The notes under the pieces: model-generated
Database searches by the model: none
Told to the model about the DNA's origin: nothing
The model's input: only the letters and a program-made list of their open reading frames with translations
Assembly: GCA_013003425.1 (NCBI GenBank)
Contig: JABDJB010000078.1
Coordinates: forward strand, 62,001 to 126,000
Direction of reading: 5' to 3'
DNA from: Gammaproteobacteria bacterium
Lineage (GTDB): Bacteria > Pseudomonadota > Gammaproteobacteria > Steroidobacterales > JABDKV01
Length of the DNA stretch: 64,000 bases
Translations under genes and position numbers: made by a program
Shown: positions 26,659 through 36,649 of the stretch, one piece after another
Layout of the letters: the number at the start of each line of letters is the position of its first letter
Numbering within the stretch: position 1 is the stretch's first letter

Positions 26659-28617
26659 ATGTTGACTGACGCACCAACGGCAAAATCATCGGCAAAGGAT
26701 ATTTTCAGCCGCCATCTGGCACGCTATGAACGGACGCAGGAAGATGTCATCTCGCTGCAGGAATATCTCGACATCTGTCGCGACGATCGCATGGTGTATG
26801 CGCACGCTGCCGAACGATTACTCGCTGCGATCGGCGAACCTGAGCTGGTCGACACGCGTGAAGACCCCCGCCTGAGTCGCATTTTTTCGAACAAGATCAT
26901 AAAGCTCTACCCTGCGTTCAAGGATTTTTATGGTATGGAAGACACGATCGAACAGATTGTGTCGTACCTGCGTCATTCGGCCCAGGGCCTGGAAGAAAAC
27001 AAGCAGATTCTCTACCTCCTTGGCCCGGTAGGCGGCGGCAAGTCTTCCCTCGCAGAAAAACTCAAAGCGCTCATGGAAGAAATGCCCTTTTATGCGCTGC
27101 AGGGATCACCGGTAAATGAAACGCCGCTGGCGCTGTTTGACCCCGATGAAGACGGCGCGATCCTCGAGGAAGACTACGGTATACCGCGTCGCTATCTCAC
27201 ATCGATCATGTCGCCGTGGGCCGTCAAGCGCCTGCAGGAGCACAACGGGGACGTGACAAAATTCAAGGTCGTGCGGCGCTATCCGTCACGGCTGCAGCAG
27301 GTTGCCATTGCGAAAACCGAGCCTGGAGACGAAAACAACCAGGATATCTCCTCGCTGGTCGGCAAGGTGGATATCCGCCAGCTCGAGCATTTTGCCCAGC
27401 ATGACCCCGACGCCTACAGCTATTCGGGCGGCCTGTGCCTCGCCAACCAGGGCCTGCTGGAATTCGTCGAGATGTTCAAGGCCCCGATCAAGGTTCTGCA
27501 CCCGTTGCTCACCGCAACGCAGGAAAGCAACTACTGCGGCACCGAGGGCATGGGCGCCATACCGTTTGACGGAATAATTCTTGCCCACTCCAACGAATCA
27601 GAGTGGCAGGCATTCAAGGGCAACAAGAATAACGAGGCTTTTCTCGACCGTGTCTGCATCGTCAAGGTGCCCTACTGCCTGCGTACGACAGATGAAATTC
27701 ATATTTACGAGAAATTGCTGCGTGAGAGCTCCCTGTGCGAGGCACCGTGCGCTCCCGATACACTCAAGATGTTGTCGCAGTTCATGGTCCTTTCACGGCT
27801 CAAGGAACCAGAAAACTCCAGCATCTACTCAAAGATGCGTGTGTATGACGGCGAGAACCTGAAAGACACCGATCCAAAAGCCAAGTCTATTCGTGAATAC
27901 CGCGACTATGCCGGCGTCGACGAAGGTATGAATGGTCTGTCCACCCGCTTTGCCTTCAAGGTGCTTTCCAAGGTTTTCAACTTCGATCATTCCGAAGTGG
28001 CGGCCAACCCCGTGCATCTGCTGTACGTCCTGGAGACACGCATTGCCAACGAGCAGTTTCCTCCAGAGGTCGAGGAACGGTACCTGAGCTATATGAAGGA
28101 ATTCCTTGCGCCCAACTATGCGGAATTCATCGGCAAGGAGCTGCAAACCGCTTATCTCGAGTCATACCACGAGTACGGCCAGAACCTGTTCGACCGGTAT
28201 GTGACCTACGCGGATTTCTGGATCCAGGACCAGCAGTATCGCGATCCGGATACCGGCGAGCTGCTCGATCGCAAGGCTCTCAACGAGGATCTCGAGAAGA
28301 TCGAGAAACCAGCCGGCATCAGCAATCCCAAAGACTTCCGCAACGAGGTTGTCAATTTTGTTTTGCGTGCCCGTGCCAAGAATTCCGGCAAGAACCCCAA
28401 CTGGACCAGCTACGAGAAACTGCGGGTAGTCATCGAGAAGAAGATGTTCTCGAAGACCGAAGACCTGCTGCCGGTTATCTCATTCAACCCGAAGTCGTCT
28501 GAAGACGACCAGAAGAAACATCGCGACTTTGTCGATCGGATGGTTGAGAAAGGCTATACACCCAAACAGGTTCGGCTGCTGTCCGAATGGTACCTGCGCG
28601 TCCGTAAAGCATCCTGA
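26659..28617 (+). CDS. prkA: PrkA serine protein kinase (YeaG)
   Basis: 652 residues, the size of E. coli YeaG (644). An N-terminal AAA-type domain carries Walker [17 protein letters not shown] (about residues 122-137). The C-terminal half (PrkA C-domain) has the helical region with [20 protein letters not shown]. PrkA/YeaG acts as a stress-linked kinase or AAA protein under nitrogen starvation and stationary phase in enterics. It is the first of three genes, prkA-yeaH-spoVR, a conserved trio. Confidence 0.96.
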   Translation: MLTDAPTAKSSAKDIFSRHLARYERTQEDVISLQEYLDICRDDRMVYAHAAERLLAAIGEPELVDTREDPRLSRIFSNKIIKLYPAFKDFYGMEDTIEQIVSYLRHSAQGLEENKQILYLLGPVGGGKSSLAEKLKALMEEMPFYALQGSPVNETPLALFDPDEDGAILEEDYGIPRRYLTSIMSPWAVKRLQEHNGDVTKFKVVRRYPSRLQQVAIAKTEPGDENNQDISSLVGKVDIRQLEHFAQHDPDAYSYSGGLCLANQGLLEFVEMFKAPIKVLHPLLTATQESNYCGTEGMGAIPFDGIILAHSNESEWQAFKGNKNNEAFLDRVCIVKVPYCLRTTDEIHIYEKLLRESSLCEAPCAPDTLKMLSQFMVLSRLKEPENSSIYSKMRVYDGENLKDTDPKAKSIREYRDYAGVDEGMNGLSTRFAFKVLSKVFNFDHSEVAANPVHLLYVLETRIANEQFPPEVEERYLSYMKEFLAPNYAEFIGKELQTAYLESYHEYGQNLFDRYVTYADFWIQDQQYRDPDTGELLDRKALNEDLEKIEKPAGISNPKDFRNEVVNFVLRARAKNSGKNPNWTSYEKLRVVIEKKMFSKTEDLLPVISFNPKSSEDDQKKHRDFVDRMVEKGYTPKQVRLLSEWYLRVRKAS

Positions 28618-28631
28618 GTGGTAAGCACCGG

Positions 28632-29903
28632 GTGACACACGTTGTCGACAGGCGTCTCGATGGGCGCAACAAGAGTGCTGCAAACCGGCAGCGCTTTCTG
28701 CGCCGGTTCAAGAAGCAGCTCAAGCAGGCCGTGGCTGATGCGTCCGCGAAGCGGAGTATTACCGACATGGATCGCGGTGAGCAGATTACGATTCCTGCCG
28801 ACGACATATCCGAGCCTATTTTCAGCCACGGGCGTGGTGGCAGCCGCGAAAACATCCACCCGGGCAATAAGGAGTTTATCCAGGGCGATCGGGTCGCGCG
28901 GCCACAGGGTGGCGGAGGTTCCGGTGGTGACGGCGAGGCGAGCGACTCCGGTGAGGGCGAAGATGAGTTTGTCTTTGAACTGTCACGCGACGAGTTTCTC
29001 GATCTGTTGTTCGAGGACCTGGAGTTGCCAAACCTGGTAAAACGCCAGCTGGCACGTGACCCGGAGTTCAAGCGAGTACGAGCCGGCTACACCAGCGACG
29101 GCATGCCATGCAATATCAATGTTGTGCGCTCACTGCAGCAATCCCTGGCCCGGCGCATCGCGCTGACGGCTGGGCCAACGGCACGGCTGCGCCAGGCTGA
29201 ACGAGAGCTTGAAGCAAAGCTGGTCATAGCCGGCGAAGACAGCGAAGACGAGGATACAGCCACGCTGCGGGCAGAGGTAGATACGCTCAAGCGCCGCATT
29301 CGGGCGGTGCCGTTTATCGATACGTATGACCTGCGCTACAACCATCGGATCCAGCAGCCGCAGCCCAGCACGCAGGCAGTAATGTTCTGCCTGATGGATG
29401 TTTCCGGCTCAATGGACCAGGAACGCAAGGATCTCGCCAAGCGATTCTTTACTCTCCTCTACCTGTTCCTCCAGCGAAACTACGAGCGGATCGATGTGGT
29501 CTTTGTGCGCCACCATACCGTGGCGTACGAGGTCGATGAGGAAGAGTTCTTTTACGCCCGTGAGACCGGTGGCACGGTGGTGTCCAGTGCGCTGCACCTG
29601 ATGCATGACATCGTGCGTGAACGCTACCCCAGCTCGCAGTGGAACATCTATGCCGCACAGGCGTCCGACGGCGACAACTGGCGCGACGATTGTCGCGGCT
29701 GCCGCAATCTTCTGGTCAGCGACCTGATGCCGCTGGTGCAGTATTTCTCGTATGTCGAGATAAAACCGCTCCGGCACCAGCTGCTGTGGCACGAGTATCA
29801 GAAAATTGCTGACGCGTTCCCGAATTTCGCCATGCAGCAAATCGACGGCGCCGGCGATATTTACCCGGTATTTCGCGAGCTGTTCAAGCGGGTCGAATCG
29901 TGA
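28632..29903 (+). CDS. yeaH: YeaH/YhbH family (DUF444) protein with VWA domain
   Basis: 423 residues (E. coli YeaH 427). The N-terminal part is basic ([20 protein letters not shown]), then a Gly-rich segment ([20 protein letters not shown]). The C-terminal half has a von Willebrand A-like fold, with [19 protein letters not shown] forming the DxSxS metal site. It starts with GTG 14 bases after prkA and overlaps spoVR by four bases. It is the usual partner of PrkA; the molecular role is not settled. Confidence 0.95.
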   Translation: MTHVVDRRLDGRNKSAANRQRFLRRFKKQLKQAVADASAKRSITDMDRGEQITIPADDISEPIFSHGRGGSRENIHPGNKEFIQGDRVARPQGGGGSGGDGEASDSGEGEDEFVFELSRDEFLDLLFEDLELPNLVKRQLARDPEFKRVRAGYTSDGMPCNINVVRSLQQSLARRIALTAGPTARLRQAERELEAKLVIAGEDSEDEDTATLRAEVDTLKRRIRAVPFIDTYDLRYNHRIQQPQPSTQAVMFCLMDVSGSMDQERKDLAKRFFTLLYLFLQRNYERIDVVFVRHHTVAYEVDEEEFFYARETGGTVVSSALHLMHDIVRERYPSSQWNIYAAQASDGDNWRDDCRGCRNLLVSDLMPLVQYFSYVEIKPLRHQLLWHEYQKIADAFPNFAMQQIDGAGDIYPVFRELFKRVES

Positions 29904-31396
29904 GCCGGGACAGCTACATTTCCACCAGCTCCGAGTGGACATTTCCGCTGCTGATGGCCTATGACGAAAAGCTGGGCGAAATCGCCGCGGAGTTCGGTCT
30001 GGATACCTACCCGAACCAGATCGAAATAATCACTGCCGAGCAGATGATGGATGCTTACGCGTCATCAGGTATGCCGATTGGCTACCATCACTGGTCGTAC
30101 GGCAAGCAGTTCATGAACGTAGAGAAGACCTATCGGCGCGGCCGTATGGGCCTGGCTTTTGAAATAGTCATCAATTCCAACCCGTGTATTGCCTACCTGA
30201 TGGAGGAAAACACGATGGCGATGCAGGCGCTGGTGATAGCGCACGCCTGCTACGGCCACAATTCTTTTTTCAAGGGCAACTACATGTTCCGCACCTGGAC
30301 TTCGGCGGATGCGATCATCGATTACCTGGTCTTTGCCCGCAACTACATCAGGCAGTGCGAGGAGCGTTATGGCACTGACGAGGTCGAGAAGCTGCTTGAT
30401 TCATGCCACGCGCTGATGAACCAGGGCGTTGACCGCTACAAGCGGCCTGCCCCGCTGTCGCTGGGCGAGGAACAGCAGCAACAGCGTGACCGGGCAGAGT
30501 ACCTGCAGTCGCAAGTCAATGAGCTGTGGCGCACCGTGCCACAGCGGATGCGGGATGAAGAGCTGGCCGAGGAAGCACGCTTCCCGGCGGAACCACAGGA
30601 AAACCTGCTCTATTTTGTTGAAAAGCACGCACCGCTGCTGGAACCGTGGCAGCGTGAGATTGTCCGCATCGTGCGCAAAGTGGCGCAATACTTCTATCCG
30701 CAGCGCCAGACAAAAGTCATGAACGAGGGCTGGGCCTGTTTCTGGCACTACACGTTGCTGAACGAACTGTACGATCGCGACCTGGTCGACGAAGGTTTCA
30801 TGCTGGAATTTCTGCAGTCACATACAAATGTGTTATCGCAGCCCGGCTTTGACAGCCCGTTCTACAGTGGATTGAACCCCTACACACTGGGCTTTCACAT
30901 GATGATGGATATTCGTCGTATCTGTGAAGACCCGACAGACGAAGACCGATACTGGTTTCCCGATATCGCCGGCACCAACTGGAACGAAACACTCGATTTC
31001 GCCATGCGCAATTTCAAGGATGAGAGCTTTATTGCCCAGTTTCTGTCGCCAAAGGTAATCCGCGACCTGAAGCTTTTCGCCGTGCTCGACAATGATCAGC
31101 GAGAGGAACTGGAGATTTCGGCAATACACAACGAGCAAGGCTATCGCCGCCTGCGCGCCGCACTGGCTGACCAGCACAACCTGCACAGCCTCGAACCAAA
31201 CGTGCAGGTGTACGAAGTACAGCATCGCGGTGACCGCTCCCTGACGCTACGTCACGACCAGTACCAGCGCCGCCCGCTGAACGACGACACGCTGGCAGAA
31301 ATGATGCGCCACATGCACCGTCTGTGGGGCTTTCCGGTACGCCTGGAGACCTCTGATGACGGCGCGCGCTACGAGATGGCTGCGGAGTGCGGCTAG
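29900..31396 (+). CDS. spoVR: SpoVR family protein (YcgB)
   Basis: 498 residues (E. coli YcgB about 510). Typical segments: [51 protein letters not shown] and [17 protein letters not shown], with conserved His/Glu that look metal-binding. Named for a Bacillus spore-cortex gene but widespread in non-sporulating bacteria together with PrkA and YeaH. The start GTG overlaps the yeaH stop (GTGA), so translation is coupled. Its stop shares CTAG with the convergent regulator gene. Confidence 0.95.
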   Translation: MSRDSYISTSSEWTFPLLMAYDEKLGEIAAEFGLDTYPNQIEIITAEQMMDAYASSGMPIGYHHWSYGKQFMNVEKTYRRGRMGLAFEIVINSNPCIAYLMEENTMAMQALVIAHACYGHNSFFKGNYMFRTWTSADAIIDYLVFARNYIRQCEERYGTDEVEKLLDSCHALMNQGVDRYKRPAPLSLGEEQQQQRDRAEYLQSQVNELWRTVPQRMRDEELAEEARFPAEPQENLLYFVEKHAPLLEPWQREIVRIVRKVAQYFYPQRQTKVMNEGWACFWHYTLLNELYDRDLVDEGFMLEFLQSHTNVLSQPGFDSPFYSGLNPYTLGFHMMMDIRRICEDPTDEDRYWFPDIAGTNWNETLDFAMRNFKDESFIAQFLSPKVIRDLKLFAVLDNDQREELEISAIHNEQGYRRLRAALADQHNLHSLEPNVQVYEVQHRGDRSLTLRHDQYQRRPLNDDTLAEMMRHMHRLWGFPVRLETSDDGARYEMAAECG

Positions 31397-32043
31397 TCCC
31401 CTGACTTCAGCCCGCCGTTTTCGCGGGCAAACTGCAGCGCTGTTTCAAAGGCCCCTCGGGTAAACTCGAGCACTCTTGCGTAGGCTTCATCGCTCAGCTC
31501 GCGTGCATCATCATTGCTGCGATAGACGTTGATGAACTGGCGTTCCCGCTCAAGCTGCAGCGGCAGACGACCTATGCCCCAGTTCTGCAGCACGCCCCAG
31601 GCCTCAGGGTTGTAGGTACGCAACATCCGCAGCACAAACGGTACCGGGTCGTTGCGCGCGACCAGGGAAGCCATGCGCAGGATCGTCTCGAAAGGCAGCG
31701 TTGCGGTGCCCGACTCTACCGCCTCGAGCAGGCTGGCATCGCGCATATCCAGCGCACTGGCCAGGTCCTTGACGGTCAGCCCGGCAACCTCGCGCAGGTC
31801 ACGCAGATAGCGGCCTGCGTCGTACATCATTTTCAGATGATCAGGCTGGAACTCACCGGGTTCGCGCTTTTCCGCCAGCACTGCCCGCGCCACACGCAGT
31901 GGCACCTCGCTGGTGCGTGAAGCGAGCTGCAGCGCGCTCTGGGTCATGGCAGCGGCAACCGCTGTCACCAGTGCACCGATTTGTACGTCTTCGTCGCCCC
32001 GGGGCTCGTCAGTACCGTCGTTTTTTTTGTCTTCCGTTGTCAT
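31393..32043 (-). CDS. HTH (XRE-like) DNA-binding protein
   Basis: 216 residues from the ATG at 32041-32043, with AGGT just upstream. A helix-turn-helix of the Cro/CI type is seen in YLRDLREVAGLTVKDLASAL followed by DASLLEAVESGTATLP (about residues 80-115). The C-terminal part, rich in Arg and Glu, has no recognised domain. It starts one base after the znuB stop and so is the last gene of the SDR-znuA-znuC-znuB operon. It may regulate that operon, but no operator was found. Its stop overlaps that of spoVR. Confidence 0.75.
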   Translation of the reverse strand: MTTEDKKNDGTDEPRGDEDVQIGALVTAVAAAMTQSALQLASRTSEVPLRVARAVLAEKREPGEFQPDHLKMMYDAGRYLRDLREVAGLTVKDLASALDMRDASLLEAVESGTATLPFETILRMASLVARNDPVPFVLRMLRTYNPEAWGVLQNWGIGRLPLQLERERQFINVYRSNDDARELSDEAYARVLEFTRGAFETALQFARENGGLKSGD

Positions 32044-32044
32044 T

Positions 32045-32863
32045 CTACCTGTCCCGCTGGCGGCCAACTAACAGTACTCCAAGGTAACCCAGCCCCGCCA
32101 GCACAATAATTGTCGCACCTGCCGGCAGGTCCGGGCCATACGACAAGGCCAGCCCGGCAATTGTGAGCAGCGCCCCGATGATCGAGGCCCGCACCATCAT
32201 TCCCGACAGGGTCGAACTGAACTGGCGTGCGATTGCCGCCGGCAGCGTCAACAGGGCAATAACCAGGATCAGCCCCACTACTCGTATCAGCACCACGATG
32301 GTGAGCGCGACAAGCACCAGCAGCAGCAGGTAGTAGAACGACACGTTCAACCCGCGCGCCCGCGCGAATTCCTCATCGAAAGCTACCGCGAGAAATTGCC
32401 GGTAGAACAGCAGAACCACTACAACAATAATTGCGTTGAGCGCAGCCAGGAAAATCAGATCGGCGCGATTGATCAGCAGGATATTGCCGAACAGATAGCC
32501 CATGAGATCGGCTGTATAACCCGGCGTTTGCGAAATAAACAACACACCGACAGCCATTCCTACAGCCCACAGGGCAGCAATTATTGTGTCCTCTTCCTCG
32601 CCAAAGCGCAGCCGTACCCAGCCAATGATCAGTGCGGCAATTACCGCGGCCACCAGTGCGCCCAGCAGCGGGCTCTGGCCGAAAAAGTACGCCACCCCCA
32701 TGCCACCCAGCAGCGCGTGAGCGATACCGCCGGCCAGCAAACCGAGACGCTTGACCAGAACATAGGGGCCGATGATGCCGCATGCCAGGCTGGCGAGCAG
32801 CCCGCCCGCCAGCGCGTACTGCAGAAAGCTGTGATTTACCAGTGCGGCGGCAAAGTCGCTCAT
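32045..32863 (-). CDS. znuB: Zinc ABC transporter, membrane permease
   Basis: 272 residues with about eight hydrophobic segments (ABC-3 family). FLQYALAGGLLASLACGIIG at the start and GLLAGGIAHALLGGMGVAYF are characteristic. It forms the membrane channel for zinc with ZnuC and ZnuA. It overlaps the end of znuC by four bases (ATGA) and precedes the HTH gene. Confidence 0.93.
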   Translation of the reverse strand: MSDFAAALVNHSFLQYALAGGLLASLACGIIGPYVLVKRLGLLAGGIAHALLGGMGVAYFFGQSPLLGALVAAVIAALIIGWVRLRFGEEEDTIIAALWAVGMAVGVLFISQTPGYTADLMGYLFGNILLINRADLIFLAALNAIIVVVVLLFYRQFLAVAFDEEFARARGLNVSFYYLLLLVLVALTIVVLIRVVGLILVIALLTLPAAIARQFSSTLSGMMVRASIIGALLTIAGLALSYGPDLPAGATIIVLAGLGYLGVLLVGRQRDR

Positions 32864-33609
32864 ACGAGGTCTCCGCCAGCAGCACTGTGATCAATAACGC
32901 GCACACCGTGCCCGTATAGATCATGCAGCACTTCCGGCGTAATTTCGGCAGTATGATGACAGGCCACCGTCTGGTTGACGCAGGCCACTCGCGAGACATA
33001 GGCGGAAACAAAGCCCAGATCGTGCGACACCAGGACGACTGCCATGGTTTCGCTCAGCTCGCGCAGGAGTCCGAATATGCCCTCTTCTGCCGCCACATCG
33101 ACATTAGACGTCGGCTCGTCAAGCAACAGGATACGCGGCTGGCCTGCCAGGGCTCGTGCAATCAGCACTCGCTGCAGCTCGCCTCCGGACAGATCGCCGA
33201 TCGGTTTTGCCCGCAGGCCCCAGACGCCAACCTGCGTGAGCGCCTGCTGTGCAGCTGCGCGGTCCACTGCCGAGTAACGGCCAGGCGTCATGCCCGGCTG
33301 CAGCCGGCCCAGCAATACAGTCTGCTCGACCGAAATAGGGAAATCCCGACGAAACGTCGCGAATTGCGCCACGTAGCCGATAGCTCCGTGCGCCTGGCCG
33401 GGTGATTGCCCCATCACGCTGACCTTGCCGGCGACAGGAGTCACCAGCCCGAGGATTACACGCAGCAGCGTGGTCTTGCCGCTGCCGTTCGGTCCAACGA
33501 CCCCGAGAAACTCGCCGGCATGGATATCCAGATCGACATCCCGCAGCACGGCCGCGCCGGACAACGAAACCGAAACGTTGCGCAATGAAACCAGCACTTC
33601 GGTCACCAC
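32860..33609 (-). CDS. znuC: Zinc ABC transporter, ATP-binding protein
   Basis: 249 residues. Walker A VVGPNGSGKTTLLR, signature LSGGELQRVLIARAL, Walker B RILLLDEPTSNVD and switch His VLVSHD are all present. It powers ZnuB. The start is GTG, overlapping the znuA end by seven bases. The C-terminal tail (CHHTAEITPEVLHDLYGHGV) is His-containing, as is usual in ZnuC. Confidence 0.94.
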   Translation of the reverse strand: MVTEVLVSLRNVSVSLSGAAVLRDVDLDIHAGEFLGVVGPNGSGKTTLLRVILGLVTPVAGKVSVMGQSPGQAHGAIGYVAQFATFRRDFPISVEQTVLLGRLQPGMTPGRYSAVDRAAAQQALTQVGVWGLRAKPIGDLSGGELQRVLIARALAGQPRILLLDEPTSNVDVAAEEGIFGLLRELSETMAVVLVSHDLGFVSAYVSRVACVNQTVACHHTAEITPEVLHDLYGHGVRVIDHSAAGGDLV

Positions 33610-34421
33610 AATACTCCGGCAATCGCCTGCGCCGCCTGGCGCAGGTTGTTTATGTAATCACCGTTCAGTGGGTCAACTGTTACCAGCTCCACGCCGAGAT
33701 CAGCGGCAAAGCGGCGCGCATGCTCGGCCGAACTTTGCGGCTGCACGAGCATAAAGCGGCCGCCACCGGTGGCAACCAGTTCGCGCAGTCCGGCGAGCGA
33801 ACGGGCGCCAGGCTCCTTGCCGTCGTGCTCGACCGCCACCTGCTGCAATCCATAACGCGCGGCAAAATGACTCCAGGCCGGATGGTAGACAAGAAACCGG
33901 CGCCGTTCCTGTTCGGCCATCAGCAGGCTGATACTGTTGTCCAACGCGGTGAGACTGGCTACCAGGATCGCGTGATTTTCATCCAGCCTGGCCCTCGCAG
34001 CAGGCAGCAACTGCACCAGTTCCGCATGAATGATGTCACTCATCACAATGGCCTGCTGCGGGTCTGTCCAGCGGTGAGGATCGCCGTCGTCCCCGGCCGG
34101 GTGCAGCGTGACGATTTTTACATCCGGCAACAGACCGGTCAGTTTGGGCAGCCAGACACTCTCGAATGGCATTCCCAGGCTGAAATAAATGGCGGCGCGA
34201 TCGGCATCGGCAAGCTGACGTGGCTGCGGCTGGTAGTGTTCAGCGTTCTGGTTGGCGCCGACCATGGTCACCACATCGAGCCGGTCACCGGCAATCTGCT
34301 GAACCAGGAACGCGACCGGTGCCAGCGTTACCAGCACGGTGGGTCGTGACGCACTTTCAGGCGCTGACCCATTGCATCCGGCCAGGGAAAGTAAAAAGCA
34401 CAATGCCACGAGCGGCTTCAC
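33603..34421 (-). CDS. znuA: Zinc ABC transporter, substrate-binding lipoprotein
   Basis: 272 residues. The N-terminus ends in the lipobox LSLAGC (Cys16), so this is a lipoprotein rather than a soluble periplasmic protein. Metal-ligand His residues are expected in NQNAEHYQPQP, GDPHRWTDP and VYHPAWSHFAARYGL. The His-rich flexible loop of E. coli ZnuA is nearly absent here. It starts with GTG, overlapping the SDR stop by four bases. Zinc versus manganese specificity is inferred from the lack of that family's Asp-rich site and from the ZnuBC neighbours. Confidence 0.88.
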   Translation of the reverse strand: MKPLVALCFLLSLAGCNGSAPESASRPTVLVTLAPVAFLVQQIAGDRLDVVTMVGANQNAEHYQPQPRQLADADRAAIYFSLGMPFESVWLPKLTGLLPDVKIVTLHPAGDDGDPHRWTDPQQAIVMSDIIHAELVQLLPAARARLDENHAILVASLTALDNSISLLMAEQERRRFLVYHPAWSHFAARYGLQQVAVEHDGKEPGARSLAGLRELVATGGGRFMLVQPQSSAEHARRFAADLGVELVTVDPLNGDYINNLRQAAQAIAGVLW

Positions 34422-35179
34422 GCCAGGAAGCCTCCGTCGACAGGCAGACTGGCCCCGGTCACGTAAGATGCAGCATCGGATACCAGGAACAGCACGGCCG
34501 GCGCAATTTCCTCCGGTCTGGCGATGCGGCCCAACGGGATCAGCGGCAGCACTGTTTTCAGAACCTGTTCATTGCGCGTGATGGCAGACGCGAATTTGGT
34601 GTCGGTCAGGCCGGGTAACACGGCATTAACGCGGATACCATCGGCTGCGCACTCCCTGGCGAAGGACTGCGTCATGTTGATGATGGCTGCCTTTGTCACC
34701 GAGTAGATGCCCTGCCAGGGCGCCGGGCGCACGCCATTGATTGACGCGATATTCACGATCGCGCCACCACCGTGTTCCCGCATCCAGCAGCCGGCCTGAC
34801 GGCTGAAATAGAAAAAACCGCGCAGGTTGACCTCGATGGTTTTGTCTACCGAACCCATGTCGGTGTCCAGCACCGGTCCGAAGTACGGGTTGGCGGCGGC
34901 ATTGTTCACCAGAATATCGAGCCTGCCGTGTTGCGAAGTTACTTCGCCCACGAGCCGGTCGATGTCGTCGGTGCTGCCGGCATGGCAGACAGCAGCCTCG
35001 GCTGAACCACCGTCGGCGCGAATTGCCGCGGCAACGGCTTCTACGCCTTCCTGGCGGCGGCTGCTGACTACGACGTGGGCGCCGTGGGCCGCAAGCAGCC
35101 CGGCAATGGCCTGGCCGATTCCGCGGCTGCCGCCTGAAACCACGGCAACACGTCCGTTAAGATCAAACAGGCCGGCCAT
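34418..35179 (-). CDS. Short-chain dehydrogenase/reductase at the head of the znu operon
   Basis: 253 residues from the ATG at 35179, with GGGAG six bases upstream; 18 further codons are open. Cofactor motif VSGGSRGIGQAIA, NNAAANPYFG and the catalytic YSVTKAA with upstream Ser (NIASING) show a classical SDR. C-terminal ASYVTGASLPVDGGF is typical. The substrate is unknown. It overlaps znuA by four bases, which is an unusual partner for a zinc importer. It diverges from a second SDR across 87 bases. Confidence 0.88.
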   Translation of the reverse strand: MAGLFDLNGRVAVVSGGSRGIGQAIAGLLAAHGAHVVVSSRRQEGVEAVAAAIRADGGSAEAAVCHAGSTDDIDRLVGEVTSQHGRLDILVNNAAANPYFGPVLDTDMGSVDKTIEVNLRGFFYFSRQAGCWMREHGGGAIVNIASINGVRPAPWQGIYSVTKAAIINMTQSFARECAADGIRVNAVLPGLTDTKFASAITRNEQVLKTVLPLIPLGRIARPEEIAPAVLFLVSDAASYVTGASLPVDGGFLA

Positions 35180-35266
35180 ATATTGCTCCCGGGGCAAAAA
35201 CCGCACGGTAGAGACCTGCCGTGATCGTGTCAAACCTCTGCCGTCGCGCTACACTGCCGGCCAGTT

Positions 35267-36097
35267 ATGGCTGAGCGCTTCCCGCAAAAACGCGTATTCA
35301 TTACCGGTGCCGGCAGCGGCCTGGGCCTGGCCATAGCACGACAGTTCGCCACCAATGGTTGGCGCGTGGCGGTCACGGACGTTGACCCTGCCCGGGCTCG
35401 CACGGCGCTGGAAGAAGTACGCTCTTGTGGCGGCGACGGCTTCTGGGCTGAGTGTGACGTGCGCTCCGCTGACCACATGGAGCAAGCCCGGGAGCGGCTG
35501 CAGCAGGAATGGGCCGGTGTCGACGTTATTGTCAATAACGCCGGCGTGGGCAGCGCCGGCACCGTTATCGATACCCCGCTGGAAGACTGGGAATGGGTAC
35601 TCGATATCAACCTGATGGGGGTGGTCCGTGGCTGCCATCTGTTCGCCCCACTCCTCGCCGCGCAGCGCAGCGGCCATATCGTCAACATCGCCTCGTTTGC
35701 AGGCATAGCGCAGGCACCCGCCATGGCTGGCTACAACGTGGCGAAAATCGGCGTCATCGGCCTGTCAGAGAGCCTGCGGGCCGAGATGCAGCCACACGGG
35801 GTAGGCGTATCGGCGGTCTGTCCGTCGTTTTTCAAGACCAATATTCTTGAGCAGTTCCGCAGCCCCGATCCCAGGCTGCGTGATGTGGCCGACAAGCTGG
35901 TCAACCGGGCCTCTGTAACGGCTGACGACGTGGCCAAAGATATCTTCAAAGGCGTGCAGAAGAACCGATTCATGATCATTCCGCATGCCGAGGCGCGCTG
36001 GTTTTACCGCTTCAAGCGCTTCGCCCCCGAGCTTTTTTTCAAAATCCTGGGCCCGCAGGCCGCCCGCATGATGGGCGCCGACAAATCCGGCCGGTAG
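35267..36097 (+). CDS. Short-chain dehydrogenase/reductase
   Basis: 276 residues. VFITGAGSGLGLAIARQ binds the cofactor, with VTDVDPARAR after it suggesting NAD(H); VNNAGVGSAG and the catalytic YNVAKIG follow. The C-terminal extension (HAEARWFYRFKRFAPELFF) resembles that of SDRs acting on lipids or steroids, with a possible membrane-associating helix. The substrate cannot be named. It diverges from the znu-linked SDR. Confidence 0.88.
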   Translation: MAERFPQKRVFITGAGSGLGLAIARQFATNGWRVAVTDVDPARARTALEEVRSCGGDGFWAECDVRSADHMEQARERLQQEWAGVDVIVNNAGVGSAGTVIDTPLEDWEWVLDINLMGVVRGCHLFAPLLAAQRSGHIVNIASFAGIAQAPAMAGYNVAKIGVIGLSESLRAEMQPHGVGVSAVCPSFFKTNILEQFRSPDPRLRDVADKLVNRASVTADDVAKDIFKGVQKNRFMIIPHAEARWFYRFKRFAPELFFKILGPQAARMMGADKSGR

Positions 36098-36150
36098 GCC
36101 CGACTCTATTGCGGGCCTGCCCGAATAGTCTGCACAGCATCGGTTTGGCC

Positions 36151-36510
36151 ATGCAGCGAATGGAACAACGACAACGGCAGGTTCGTACTACCGCAGGCAG
36201 ACCGCGGTCACTAGTGGCGCCTCTGGCATGGCTTGCCACTGGCCTGGCCCTGCTGAGCGGTTGCGCTGTCAACGAGTGGACAAAGTCGACACCCTGTTCG
36301 TCCGAGTGGAATCGCGAAGTGGAGACTCTGTTGGGAACCGGTGATGGTCAGGGGCACGGTCCGGATGTCGGATCCATGGAATGGCGCTCCGTTGTGGAGT
36401 TCAGGCTCGGGATCCGGGAAAACCCGGGCGTACCCGCTCGCGGCTCTCAGGAGTGGTGCAGCTTCATAGATCGAACGTTGGCAAAGCGGCGCTACCAACA
36501 CCGGCCATAA
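36151..36510 (+). CDS. Small lipoprotein with a three-fold Glu-Trp repeat
   Basis: About 119 residues; the start is uncertain (ATG at 36151 or 36160, or a longer frame from 36109). A basic N-region and hydrophobic stretch end in LALLSGC, a lipobox. The mature part holds three related units, SSEWNREVETLLG, GSMEWRSVVEFRLG and GSQEWCSFIDRTL. There are two Cys besides the lipid one. No family recognised. It lies upstream of the convergent terminator of the first surface module. Confidence 0.55.
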   Translation: MQRMEQRQRQVRTTAGRPRSLVAPLAWLATGLALLSGCAVNEWTKSTPCSSEWNREVETLLGTGDGQGHGPDVGSMEWRSVVEFRLGIRENPGVPARGSQEWCSFIDRTLAKRRYQHRP

Positions 36511-36596
36511 GCAATCCATGCCCTCGTTTTCATTTCCTGACCGGGATGTCCTGGCCACGAAGTCGCTGTGCGCCGTGTGCTGTTTCCTGCACGCAT

Positions 36597-36630
36597 ATAA
36601 AAAAAGGCCTGCGTATTGCTACGCAGGCCT
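36597..36630 (-). terminator. Rho-independent terminator after the first OMP/TSP3 module
   Basis: Reading leftward: an 11-base-pair perfect stem AGGCCTGCGTA (36605-36615 and 36620-36630) with a four-base loop, then a run of seven T (36599-36605). It ends the leftward transcript of the beta-barrel gene 20 bases after its stop. Confidence 0.9.
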
Positions 36631-36649
36631 CTGATGCATCAGCTTACGT

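Noticed and set aside
35180-35266. Zur box upstream of the SDR-znu operon
   Set aside because: No AT-rich palindrome of the Zur type; only a short CACGG-N10-CCGTG repeat was seen.
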